From Cephalopachus bancanus (taxonomy: Eukaryota; Chordata; Mammalia; Primates; Tarsiidae): a DNA stretch of 64,000 nt. How positions within the stretch are numbered: position 1 is the first letter of the stretch; every line of letters begins with the position of its first letter. Of this stretch, positions 34,161-44,301 are shown piece after piece. The stretch is from contig JAPVLO010000182.1 of assembly GCA_027257055.1 (NCBI GenBank), positions 6,262,001 to 6,326,000 on the forward strand. The letters run 5' to 3'. A model generated the notes under the pieces. The model did not search any database and was not told the DNA's origin. It saw only the letters and a program-made list of their open reading frames with translations. The translations under genes were made by a program, and so were the position numbers.

Positions 34161-34424
34161 GAAGACTCACTTTTTAATGTCAACTGTTGAACAGCCTTCA
34201 GTGCATGTGAAGTATCCTGCATTGCATCTATCACAAAAGCATCCATGGACCTTTGAAAATGCACTTATCTATGGACATGTGGTCGTTTTCATCTCTTGTG
34301 CTTCAGTAGACCGTAACCCTGACAGCTTCTGGGTGGGCACAGGGCCCTGCACCAGGATGAGTTGGCTCTTTTCAAAGCAAGAATGAAAATAAATAATTCC
34401 ATTCTCTTAAGAACAAAGAAGAGG

Positions 34425-34709
34425 CTGGGCTCGGTGGCTCAGCCTGTAATCCCAGGACTTTGGGAGGCCAAGGCGAGTGGATTGCCTGAGCCCGTGGGTT
34501 CGCGACCAGCCCAGGCAACTTGGCAAGACCTCGTCTCTACAATAAATCAAAACTAGCCGGGCGTGGTGGTGTGCACCTGTAGTTCCGGCTACTTGGAAGG
34601 CTGAGGCAGAAGGATCGCCGGAGCCCTGCAGGTCGATGCGGAGTTGGCCGTGAGTGTGCCACTGAACTCCAGCCTGGGCGATGCAGTGAGACTCCGACTC
34701 AAGATGAAA
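34425..34709 (+). mobile_element. Alu, full length
   Basis: Sense Alu ending AAGATGAAATAAG. A second Alu lies 13 bases downstream in its tail. Confidence 0.95.
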
Positions 34710-34722
34710 TAAGAAGAGATCA

Positions 34723-34999
34723 GCCGGGATCGGTGGCTCAGCCTGTAATCCCGCGCCTTTGGGAGGCTGAGGTGAATGGATTGCCTGAGCCTGCGGGTTC
34801 GAGACCCGCCTGGGCAGCGAGACCTCATCTCTACAATAAATCAAAAAAATCAGCCGGGCGTGGTAGCGCATGCCTGTAATTCCGGCTACTTGGAAGGCTG
34901 AGGCGGAAGGAGGGCCGGAGCTCAGCAGGTCGAGGTTGCGGTGGCCGGGAGCGGCCACTCACTCTAGTCTGGGCGACAGAGTGAGACTCCAACTCAAAA
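34723..34999 (+). mobile_element. Alu, youngest subfamily, placed in the tail of another Alu
   Basis: Has CCCGCGCCTTTGGGAGG, GCGGGTTCGAGACCCGC and GTGGCCGGGAGCGGCCAC. Target duplication AAGAAGAGATCA at 34711-34722 and 35000-35011. Confidence 0.97.
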
Positions 35000-35011
35000 A
35001 AGAAGAGATCA

Positions 35012-35370
35012 AGCAAAACGAAGCACCTTAGCTGGGAAAAATTTCATAGGACTTTGGGTGATTTCAGAACACAGATGAAGAGGGGTCATTTTCCTTGGTG
35101 TCGTCAGGATCATCAGAGGGGCTCTATCAGCCCAAGGACTGAGGATAAACCCAGCAGGGGGCCAAGGGCTGCTCTTGTATCTCCCAGCAGGAAGAAATGT
35201 CCCCTGGGGTGGGAGAGACTCAAAGCATCACAGCTCAGTCCAGGGAATCGGAGAAGGGGTGAAGCAGGAGGTTAGGGTGTGGTACGGGCTGCAGTGGCTC
35301 CTGGCCAGGAGACCACTGGGTCTGGGGAGTCTACAAGCCACACAGATGAGGAGTCTGGGAGTAAATTTAC
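35012..35370. other. Unclassified spacer
   Basis: About 360 bases. No gene or repeat recognised. Confidence 0.45.
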
Positions 35371-35565
35371 TTGCTGAACACCTGCTGTGTGCTGGCACTC
35401 TGCCAGATGCCTCACATGCATTAATTAATACACTATTAATCCTGAGAATAGCACTTCCAGGGAAAGGTTATCCCCAGGGAGGATTGAGGAAAGAGAGGCT
35501 TCGAGGGCCTTTTGTAGCTTGTCTGAGATCTCGGGGCTAGAACTGAAGCTCAGATTCTAAAACGC
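35371..35565 (+). repeat. MIR
   Basis: CCTGCTGTGTGCTGGCACTC, ACATGCATTAATTAATAC, TTATCCCCAGGGAGG, GGGCTAGAACTGAAGC follow the MIR 3' half. Confidence 0.75.
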
Positions 35566-35821
35566 CTATTTCTAGCCACAACTGTAGCAATCAAGAAAGC
35601 AGCAAGACACAGTGTGGCTCACTTGGGGTAATCCGTGGAAAGTGCTTAACTCTGTGTCTGGGCATATAAAAAGGGCTCATTAAGTGGTGATGTTGATTAC
35701 CGGCGTTTTCAACATCGTTACTTTGAAAGCACAAATTATACACAAGGTTGAAATACTAAAGAATTGTAAGAAAGTCACAGTGTGAAATCTCCTAGGATAG
35801 ACTTTTAAAAAACAAAACGAA

Positions 35822-36112
35822 AGTCGGGCACGGTGGCTCAGCCTGTCATCCAACACTTTGGGAGGCTGAGGTGAGTGGATTGCCTGAGCCTGTGGGTTCG
35901 AGACTCGCCTGGGCAACTAGGCGAGACCTCATCTCTACAATAAATCAAATTAGCCGGGTGTGGTAGCGCGCGCCTGTAGTTCCAGCTACTTGGAAGACTG
36001 AGGTGGAAGGATCACCGGAGCCCAGTAGGTTGAGGCTGTGGTGACCGGAGCAGCCACTGCACTCCAGTCTGGGTGACAGAGTGAGACTCCAAACAAACAA
36101 ACAAACAAAAAA
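35822..36112 (+). mobile_element. Alu, full length
   Basis: Sense Alu, TCGGGCACGGTGGCTCAGCC start, tail of (AAAC)n at 36093-36112. Confidence 0.95.
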
Positions 36113-36125
36113 ACCAAAAAGAATT

Positions 36126-37280
36126 GTGCCCTTGCTATCTCTCCCCACCTACAAAAATTAACTGAAGATTAAAGACTTAAATGTTAGACCTGAAACCATA
36201 AAAAATCCTCAAAGAAAATCTAGGGGAAAATATTCTGGACACTGGCCTAGGCAAAGAAAGTATGACTAAAACCCCAAAAGCAAATGTAACAAAAACAGAA
36301 ATAAATAAGTGGGACTTAATTAAACCACAGCAAAAGAAATAAGCAACAGAGTAAACAGGCAACCTACAGAATGAGAGAAAATATTTGCAGACTATACATC
36401 CTACAAAAGACTAATATTCAGAATCTACACAATGAAGTTAAACAAATCAATAAATAACCCTATTAAAAAACTGGGCAAATGACATGAACAAACATCTCTT
36501 AAAAGAAGATATACAAATGGCCAACAAACATGAAAAAATATTCAGCATCACTAATCAGCAGGCAGATGCAAATTAAAACCGCAATGAGATAACCCCTTAT
36601 GCCAGGCAGAATGGCTATTAGTAAACAAAACAAAACAAAACAAAACCCAATAGATGTTGGTGCAGCTGCAGTGAACATACACACTGTTGGTGGGAGGGCA
36701 AATTAGTACAACCCCTACGGAAGGTGGCATAAAGATTCCTCAAAGAACTGAAAGTGGATCTACTATTTGACCCAGCAGTCCACTTCTTGGCATCGACCCA
36801 AAGGAACAGAATTTCCTGCATGCGTATGTTTATTGCAGCACAATTTACAATTGCAAAGGTGTGGAATTCACCTAAATGCCCATTAACTGATCAGTGGATG
36901 ATAAAAATGTGATATATTATACACCACAGACTACTACTCAGCCATAAAAAATAATGAAATCATGTCTTTGCAGTAACTTGGATGGACTTGGAGACCATCA
37001 TCCTAGATCAAATAATGCAGGAACAGAAAAGCAAACACCGTATGTCCTCGCTTATAAATGGAGCTGAACTAAGGACCTGCAAAGGCCTGGAGAATGGACA
37101 TTGGAGACTCAAAAGGAGAGGGTTGGAAAGGGGAGGGATGGAAGATCACCTTCAGGTACAGTGTGCACAGGTGGGGATGGACGTCCAGACTTCTTCGCCA
37201 CTGTCTGATGCATCCGTGTAACCACAAACTATTTATACTCACTAAAGCGATGGAATTTTAAAATAAAGTAGATTTTAAAA
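36126..37280 (+). repeat. L1 3' end, older family
   Basis: Sense ORF2 end and 3' UTR: AAACCCCAAAAGCAAATG, GAAGATATACAAATGGCCAACAAACATG, ATGTCTTTGCAGTAACTTGG, ACTCAGCCATAAAAAATAATG. The 3' UTR differs from that of the L1 at 9001-16588. Confidence 0.88.
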
Positions 37281-38892
37281 GCAAAAGAAGAGGGAGAAGG
37301 AGAAGAACGACTGTGCCCCTGGTTTAGTGAGGGAAACATCCTCCGGCCCCCATGGTGACTGTGAGCCCAGAGTTGGGGCCGAGGTCCAGAGTTTTGATGT
37401 GGACACTGGTACCTGCCAGATGCGACCAGGTTGCTTCCACCAGGACAGCAACAATTGTTGTCAAGCAGGGGCAGTGTGGGATGGATCCCGGAGTGGAGAA
37501 GGATGTGCGTGGGGGCAGGGGAGCGCCTGGGATTTGCTGGTTGGGTTCTGAGACAAGATTATTTCATGACCATTTCCCTGTATGTCTTCTTACCCACTTC
37601 CTGTGTCCAGGGTATGAGGGAACATCTGCCAGCTAATGACATCACCATGGGAAGTAGAGATGTGGCCGAAGTCTAGAAAAGCGGCGCTTCCACGGCAGAA
37701 AGAGTTTGAATAAGTGCTAAATTTAGTTAATCCGCTTACTAAATCAGGAGTGTCCCTTTGAAATGTTCTTCACAATCTCTGTTTAAAAAAAAATACAGAA
37801 CGTGTCAAAAGCGGCTCTGTCATGGTATGTGAGAAAGATTTTATAGCTTGAATTTTCAAATATTTTAAGTTCTATTTTAGAGAATTAAAATAATATATAT
37901 GGAGCAGAAATGACTTTTCTTAAAATTTCAGAGCCTTAAAAACCTCCCGCCCAATTGAGTTTATTCATTCTCCGGGGGAAAAGCGCTTTTGCAAGGGAAC
38001 AGTTTAATCCATGAAACTGGTTGTTACAGTCCCTGTAAGGGATAAGATTTTCTACTTAATTTGATTAAATGATCGAATACATTTTGTGGCATTTCCCTAT
38101 CTTTCCGGTGGAAGTTTTCATTTTTTCTTGTTGTTAACTGGGAACAAGGAGGTATATATGGCAACATCCACAAGGGAAAACGCATTGTTTGCAGTAATTG
38201 CTTAATTGGAGGAGACTCTGATGGTATGTTCTCCGAAAATTGTTCCGAAGTGAGACTGATCCATCCTGAAAAGGCTGTTGAGATGAGAAGTAGCCTTATC
38301 ACTTCAGAGGCCTCCTTAGTGCACTGCATCCACAGTTTATAGTGAGAAGAAGGAAATATATCAATGCATCGGTATTTTCAGGTGACATCCGCACCAACTG
38401 TCTAAAGGATGACAAGTCTAAGTGTCCCATATAAAGGGATCGGTCCTCTGATGACAAGACTCCCAAACAGAAATGTATCATAACAGGGACAAATGGGTGT
38501 TAGTAACATAAGTGGTCTGGGACAGATACCCCATGATAAATGGAGCTATTACAAAGCCTGATCAGGATGTCAGGCTGGTGAGAACAAAAAAATGTTTCTA
38601 ATCCTTTCACAACGTACCAGGGAAGGGAAGCTGGCCTGAGGAGTTGGTTGGCTGTGAAAAAGAATCTGTGTATTTCTTTCCTAAACCAAGATTCTCAAAC
38701 TTTGTCCGTCTGGGACCTATTTTGAAGAATAGATTCTTCCCTGACCTCAGCCTGACCTCAGCCTGTCCTCAGCCATGAGGGCTACTGTAGACATCAAGGC
38801 CTTTGTGTTGACTAGGAGACCGTGTCCCATACAAGCCCTATCTCTGTGAGTAGCTCCAGCGAGACACTCCTGTCCTCTCGAAGAATCCTAAA
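37281..38892. other. Repeat-poor stretch
   Basis: About 1.6 kb with no recognised transposon. Bases 37840-38480 are AT-rich with homeodomain-type TTAATT/TAATT words. Small frames (37327-37676; 38024-38481 on minus) show no family features. A short direct duplication CCTGACCTCAG lies at 38740-38770. Confidence 0.5.
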
Positions 38893-38904
38893 AGACTTTG
38901 GGTC

Positions 38905-39193
38905 AGCCGGGCTTGGTGGCTCAGCCTGTAATCCCGCGCCTTTGGGAGGCTGAGGTGAGTGGATTGCCTGAGCCCGCGGGTTCGAGACCCGCCTGGGCAG
39001 CGACACCTCATCTCTACAATAAATCAAAAAAATCAGCCGGGCGTGGTAGCGCATGCCTGTAATTCCGGCTGCTCGGAAGGCTGAGGAGGAAGGATCACCA
39101 GAGCCCAGCGGGTCGAGGCTGCGGTGACTGGGAGCGGCCACTGCACTCCAGTCTGGGCGACAGAGTGAGACTCCGACTCAAAAAAAAAAAAAA
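38905..39193 (+). mobile_element. Alu, youngest subfamily
   Basis: Sense Alu with the perfect T-arm-like GCGGGTTCGAGACCCGC at 38976-38992. Target duplication AGACTTTGGGTC (38893-38904) and GGACTTTGGGTC (39194-39205). Confidence 0.97.
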
Positions 39194-39294
39194 GGACTTT
39201 GGGTCCGTCATGATTAATTTTACGTGTCAGCTTGACTGGGCCATGTGGTGCCTAGATATTTGGTCAAACATTATTCGGGGAGTTTCTGTGAAAT

Positions 39295-39576
39295 TTTTTT
39301 TTTTTGAGTTGGAGTCTCACTTGGTCGCCCAGACTGGAGTACAGTGGCACACTCATGGCCACCCCCGTGTCAACCTGATGATTCTTCTGCCTCAGCCTTT
39401 CAAGTAGCTGGAACTACAGGTGCACACTACCATGTCCAGCTGTTTTTAAAAATTTTATTGTAGAGATGAGGTCTTGCCAAGTTGCCCAGTCTGGTCTTGA
39501 GCCCATAGGCTCAGGCAATCTACTCACCTTTGCCTCCCAAAGTGCTGGGATTATAGGCTGAGTCACCAAGCCCAGC
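39295..39576 (-). mobile_element. Alu, shortened right arm
   Basis: Antisense Alu lacking the CTGGGCTC segment (GTCAACCTGATGATTCTTC). Confidence 0.94.
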
Positions 39577-39630
39577 TGAGATTGTTTTTGGATGAGATTA
39601 ACATTTAAAGGGGCAGACTCAGACTAAGTA

Positions 39631-39959
39631 CAGTATGTCCCCTACATACAAACCTTCAAATTGCAAACTTTCAAAAATGCAAATGTTCACTTGCATGTCC
39701 AATGATGTAAGTTAGTTCACGTGTCTGGCGTACTTTTCAAGGTCCTGTACTCTGAGATTGAAAATGTTTTCTTTATTTTTGTGTGTGTTTTTTTAATGTA
39801 TTATTTATGTGAAAGTATTATAAACTTATTACAGTGCAGTACTATTTAGCCGACTGTGTTAGTTGAGTACCTAGGCTAACTTTGTTGAACTTACAAACAA
39901 ATTGGATTTGCAAATGTGCTCTTAGAACCGAACTTGTTCTTATGTAGGGGACTTATTGC
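39631..39959. mobile_element. Nonautonomous DNA transposon with terminal inverted repeats
   Basis: Left end AGTATGTCCCCTACATA; right end, reversed and complemented, AATAAGTCCCCTACATA, giving about 15 of 17 matches. About 330 bases without a transposase frame. The TA before the left end fits a Tc1/mariner/pogo (Tigger-like) target. Confidence 0.7.
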
Positions 39960-40254
39960 AAGGCACTTTGTCCTTCTTAATGGAGTGGGCCTCAACCAAT
40001 CCATTGAAGGCCTGTATAGAACAAAAAGGCTGACCCTCCCCCAAATAAGAGATATTTCTTCCTGACTGACTGCATTTAAAATGGGATGTTGGCTTGTTCT
40101 TGTCTTTTGATTTAAAGGGAAACATTGGCTCTTTCGGAGTCTCGAGACTGCTGGTCTTCCAACTGGAACTGAAATCTTCAACTCTCTTGGGTCTCCAGCT
40201 TGCTGACTCACCCTGAAGATCATGGGACTTGCTGGCTTCCATTGTCCTGTAAGT

Positions 40255-40549
40255 CCTTTTTTTTTTTTTTTTTTTTTTTGAGTTGGAGTCTCGCTGTCAC
40301 CCAGACTGGAGTGCCATGGCCGCTCCCGGCCACCGCAGCCTCGACCTGCTGGGCTCCAGCGATCCTTTCGCCTCAGCCTTCCATGTAACTGGAACTACAA
40401 GTGCGCGCTACCACGCCTGGCTGATTTTTTGATTTATTGTAGAGATGAGGTCTCGCTGCCCAGGTGGGTCTCGCACCCGTGGGCTCAGGCAATCCACTCA
40501 CCTCAGCCTCCCAAAGGTGTGGGATGACAGGCTGAGCCACCGAGCCCGG
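40255..40549 (-). mobile_element. Alu, youngest subfamily
   Basis: Antisense Alu with GGCCGCTCCCGGCCACCGC and the short GCTGCCCAGG linker (missing AACTTGGC). Target duplication CTGTAAGT at 40247-40254 and 40550-40557. Confidence 0.96.
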
Positions 40550-40642
40550 CTGTAAGTTCATTTTTAATAATACATCTCCTCCTATATAGTGTGTATATAC
40601 ACATCCTTTTGGTTCTGTTTCTCTGGAGAACCCTGACTAATA

Positions 40643-41016
40643 CCCTGCCCATCATCCAGTGCTTCTGTCTGGGTTTGGGAAGTAAGCATCATCTTGGCGG
40701 GAGGCAATGCCCCATTTTCCTACTAAGGAAACCCAAGGGCCAGGTCGTTCCTTTCCCTACACCCTGGCTGCAGGGGGCAGGCACATGACCTGTGCTGGGC
40801 CAGTCAGATACTCCTGCCTGGGACTTTGGATGGAGGGGGTGAACCAAGATGGTTAGAGTTCACATCTAGGAGCAGCTGAGTGTGGTCTCATGGACGGCCT
40901 CCCTGGCCTGGCCCTCGGGACATGCTTAATTTCTTGTCTTGTTCCAAGACTTGCTCTCCATCACCAATGGATTCTGAAAGTTGTCTTTATCTTTCCAATA
41001 ATTCCCTCCTCCATGC
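40643..41016. other. Unclassified spacer
   Basis: About 370 bases. No gene or repeat recognised. Confidence 0.45.
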
Positions 41017-41304
41017 TTTTTTTTGAGTCAGCGTCTTGTTCTGTCACCCAGGTAGGAGTTCAGTGGCACAATCATGGTTCACTGTAGCCTTGACCCCCTG
41101 GTTTCAGGCGATCCTCCCACCTCAGCCTCCTGAGTATCTGGGACTACAGATGCATGCTACCACATCCAGCTCATTTTAAAATGTTTTGTAGCAATAAGGT
41201 CTTGCTATGTTGTCTAGGTTGGTCTTGAACTCCTGGGCTCAGGCAATCTTCTCACCTTGGCCCAAAGTGCTGGGATTATAGGCGCAAGCCGCTGCGCCCG
41301 GCCT
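41017..41304 (-). mobile_element. Alu, older type
   Basis: Antisense AluJ-like copy (GGTTCACTGTAGCCTTGACC). A (CT)n run follows at 41309-41328. Confidence 0.94.
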
Positions 41305-41519
41305 AATAAATGCTCTCTCTCTCTCTCTTTTAAACTGAAGATCACAAGTCAGTCTGTTGCTTGTAGCCAAGAATCTGACTGGGACAGAGGTGGAGCCTGG
41401 CTTTCAGGTTGGATACTAGAACTAAGAGAGCTCTTATTTCTGTCTATGGCGTGTGTCACATCCCAGGCCGATACCACAGGCTGTAATTGAATTAGTGAGC
41501 CATGAGGGGGTGCTGATCA

Positions 41520-41775
41520 CCAAAGCCAAAGGTAATAATAACATCAACAACATCAACCAGAAGCCTTTTCCATGTGCTGGTGCTCTGCCAAGATCGTCTC
41601 TGGTATTATCTCATCTGATTATCACCACGACCTTCTGGGTTGGTAAAATCATTATCCTCATTTTGCTAATGAGGACTCTGAAACAGAAAGATGAAGGAAT
41701 CTACCTCAGTTCGTACTGACCTAAAGGGCTGCTGGAATTTAAACTCAGGGCTATTTCAGTCTATAGTCTGTGCCC
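41520..41775 (+). repeat. MIR
   Basis: CCATGTGCTGGTGCTCTGCC, TATCTCATCTGATTATCACC, CATTATCCTCATTTTGCTAATGAGGACTCTG, AATTTAAACTCAGGGC follow MIR order closely. Confidence 0.85.
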
Positions 41776-42373
41776 TCAAAGGTGTAGTTAGGTGGTGGGT
41801 GTGGAGAAGCTCTGTTCAGTCCAGTATGAAACAATTACAGAAGGATAGGAGCCAGGCATGCCGCGGAGGGCTACGTAAGAGTGTTTTGGTGTTTCTTGGC
41901 CACTGTGTTCAGACAACAGATTTCACCCTCACTAATTTAAGCATAAAGAAATTTGTTACAGGGTATTATTTAGCTTGCGGAATTTCCAGAAGTTGACTCA
42001 AATCATGGTTGGCTGCTATAATTCGGGAATCATGCAGCCAGGGTGAAAGCTCATGCAGAACTCTGTGTAGACTGTTCTAGAGGAAACCCACTGTTGCCAT
42101 TACTGGCTATGCAGTGTTTATTGCTTTAAGCCACCGAGTTTTGGAGCACTGTGTTATACAATGAATCACAGATACAGAGATTTTTCCACACCAGTATATG
42201 AAATAAATAAACACGTGTAAAGCTTGTTACAACAGTGCTTGAACCAGAGTAAACTTTCAAAAATGTTAACAAATAATGCCATCAAAGTATTCCATTTTAT
42301 GTTGAATCATTATTTATTCAACTTGTTTTTATTAGTAGAACATTTATATTGTTTCTACTTTTTTCCTAGAATG
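41776..42373. other. Spacer with an ancient repeat end
   Basis: Bases 42115-42180 (TTTATTGCTTTAAGCCACC, AGTTTTGGAGC, ATGAATCACAGATACAGAG) match the common end of an old mammalian repeat. The rest is unclassified. Confidence 0.5.
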
Positions 42374-42674
42374 CAGCAGGCTGGGCACGGGGGCTCATGC
42401 CTATAATCCCAGCACTTTGGGAGGCCGAGGTGGGAGGATTGCTTCAGACCAGGAGTTCAAGGCCAGTTTGGGCAACATGATGAGACTTTGTCTCTATAAA
42501 AAATTAAGAAATCAGCTGGGCATGGTGGTGCGTGCCTGTAGTCTCAGCTACTCGGGAGGCTGAGGCAGAAGGATCTCCTGAGCTCAGGAGGATGAGGCTA
42601 TGGTGAGCCATGATTGTGCCACTGCACTCCAACCTGGATGGCAGAATGAGAATCCTACTAAAAAAAAAAAAAAG
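42374..42674 (+). mobile_element. Alu, older type
   Basis: Sense Alu, A-tail at 42660-42673. Flanks AGAATGCAGCA and AGAATACTGCA suggest the target duplication. Confidence 0.95.
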
Positions 42675-43165
42675 AATACTGCAGTCATCCCAATATATAC
42701 ATTTTTGTCTTTTGTCTGTTAATAAGAAAAATTCTTAAAAATGTAATTACTGGGTCAAAGTATATTTGTGTTTTAAACGGTGACTGATAATACCAACTTA
42801 CCTTCCAAAGAGGTTAGTTATTTCCATCACTAGTGTGTGAAATGACTGTTTCTCCTTACCGCCACCAGATCCAAGACAATCTTAATGACTGTGGAATAGT
42901 CCATCATAAAATGTGCCAATCCTTTATTTAACCAGTCCTCATTATTGAATACGGAGGTTGTTTCCTTTATTATAAACAGGACTGTGGTGAACGTGTGATA
43001 CCTCTTTTCACACATTCATGATTACTTCCTAAGAGTAAATTCCTAGAAGTAGAGTTTCTGAGTCACAGGATTTGCACATTTTAAAGATTTTGAATGTATA
43101 ATACCAAATTAGTCCTCAGAAAAACTATACCAGACTACACTCAAATGCTGCATTAAAAAACTTCT
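42675..43165 (-). repeat. Ancient L1-like sequence
   Basis: TTACTGGGTCAAAGTATAT, ACCTTCCAAAGAGGTTAG and later TTCCTAGAAGTAGAGTTTCTG are words found in antisense old L1/HAL1 copies. Similar words recur at 52320-53560. Confidence 0.5.
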
Positions 43166-43170
43166 ATTGG

Positions 43171-43477
43171 TAGGGTGTGGTGGCCCGTGCCTGCAATCCT
43201 GGCACTTTGGGAGGCTGAGGCAGGAGGATCGCTTGAGGCCAAGGGTTCGTGTCCAGCTCTGGTGACATGAGAGACCCCACCTCTACAAAAAGTTTTTCAG
43301 AATTATCCAGGCATGGTGGTGTGTACCTGTAGTCCCAGCTATTCAGGAGGTTGAGGCAGGAGGATCACTTGAACGCAGGAGTTTGAGGCTGCAGTGAGCT
43401 ATGACGGCACCACTGTATTTCCAGCCTGGGGGACAGACTGAGACTCTGTCTCTAAAAAATAAAAAATAAAAAAATCT
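43171..43477 (+). mobile_element. Alu, older type
   Basis: Sense AluJ-like copy, tail of AAAAAATAAAAAATAAAAAAA. Confidence 0.94.
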
Positions 43478-43484
43478 TTTATGT

Positions 43485-43650
43485 AGGGAAAATTTCAAAA
43501 CGTACAAAAGAATAGAAAACGTAACAATGGCTCCTCCCCATAGCCATCATTCAGATTCAGTGACCCATTCACGGACAATCTGTTTCATCTAAGACTTTCC
43601 ACTTGGCTGGATTATTTCAAATCAGATCCAAAATGGGCATTTTCAATATA
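43485..43650. repeat. Ancient L1-like fragment
   Basis: GAAAATTTCAAAACGTAC, CCATAGCCATCATTCAG, TGTTTCATCTAAGAC, GGATTATTTCAAATCAGATCC resemble an old L1 end. Confidence 0.5.
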
Positions 43651-43651
43651 A

Positions 43652-43948
43652 TTTCTTTTTTTTTTTTTGAGTCGGAGTCTCACTTTGTCGCTCAGCCTGG
43701 AGTGCAGTGGCACACTCACGGCCACCCCAGCGTTAACCCACTGGGCTTCCGCAATCCTTCTGTCTCAGCCTTCCAAGTAGCCAGAACTACAGGCGTGTGC
43801 TACCACGCCTGGCTAATTTTTTATTTATTGTAGAGACGAGGTCTCGCCAAGTTGCCCGGGTGGGTCTTGAACCCGTGGGCTCAGGCAATCCACTCGCCTC
43901 GGCCTCCCAAAGTGCTGGGATGACAGGCTGAGCCACCAAGCCTGGCCT
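43652..43948 (-). mobile_element. Alu, younger type
   Basis: Antisense Alu. Flanks TTTTCAATATAATTTC and CTCAATATACTTTC suggest the target duplication. Confidence 0.95.
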
Positions 43949-44012
43949 CAATATACTTTCAATGAAGCAGGATTCAAAAGACAAATGAAAGGTTCTTTTT
44001 AAAAGTATTTTA

Positions 44013-44301
44013 TTTTATTTTTGAGTCGGAGTCTCACTCTGTTGCCCAGGTTGGAGTGCAGTGGTACAATCATGGCTCGCCACATCCTCGACCTCCTGGA
44101 CTCAGGTGATTCTTCTGCTTCAGCCTCCCAGGTAGCTGGGACTACAGGGATATGCCACCGCACCTGGCTTATTTTTTGTCTGTAGAGACAAGGCCTCACT
44201 ATGTTGCCCAGGTTGCTCTTGAACTCCTGACCTCAAGTAATCCTTCCGTCTCGGCCTCCCAAAATGCTGGGGTTACAGGTGTAAGCCACCACACCTAGCT
44301 T
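44013..44301 (-). mobile_element. Alu, older type
   Basis: Antisense Alu with a TTTTATTTTATTTTTG tail and AATCCTTCCGTCTCGGCC left arm. Confidence 0.94.

Larger units (their letters stand above)
39203..40642 (+). repeat. Ancient mammalian repeat split by two Alus and a DNA transposon
   Basis: Segments 39203-39294, 39577-39630, 39961-40254 and 40558-40642 follow one old repeat: ATTAATTTTACGTGTCAGC, GATGAGATTAACATTTAAAG, ATAGAACAAAAAGGCTGA, TCTCCAGCTTGCTGAC and finally GTTTCTCTGGAGAACCCTGA. I know this repeat from other mammals but am not certain of its family name. Confidence 0.65.

Noticed and set aside
34407..34958. 183-codon minus frame
   Set aside because: It is translated entirely from two adjacent sense Alus read backwards.
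38976..38992. tRNA gene
   Set aside because: Only a T-arm-like segment is present; no acceptor, D or anticodon arms around it. It lies in an Alu.
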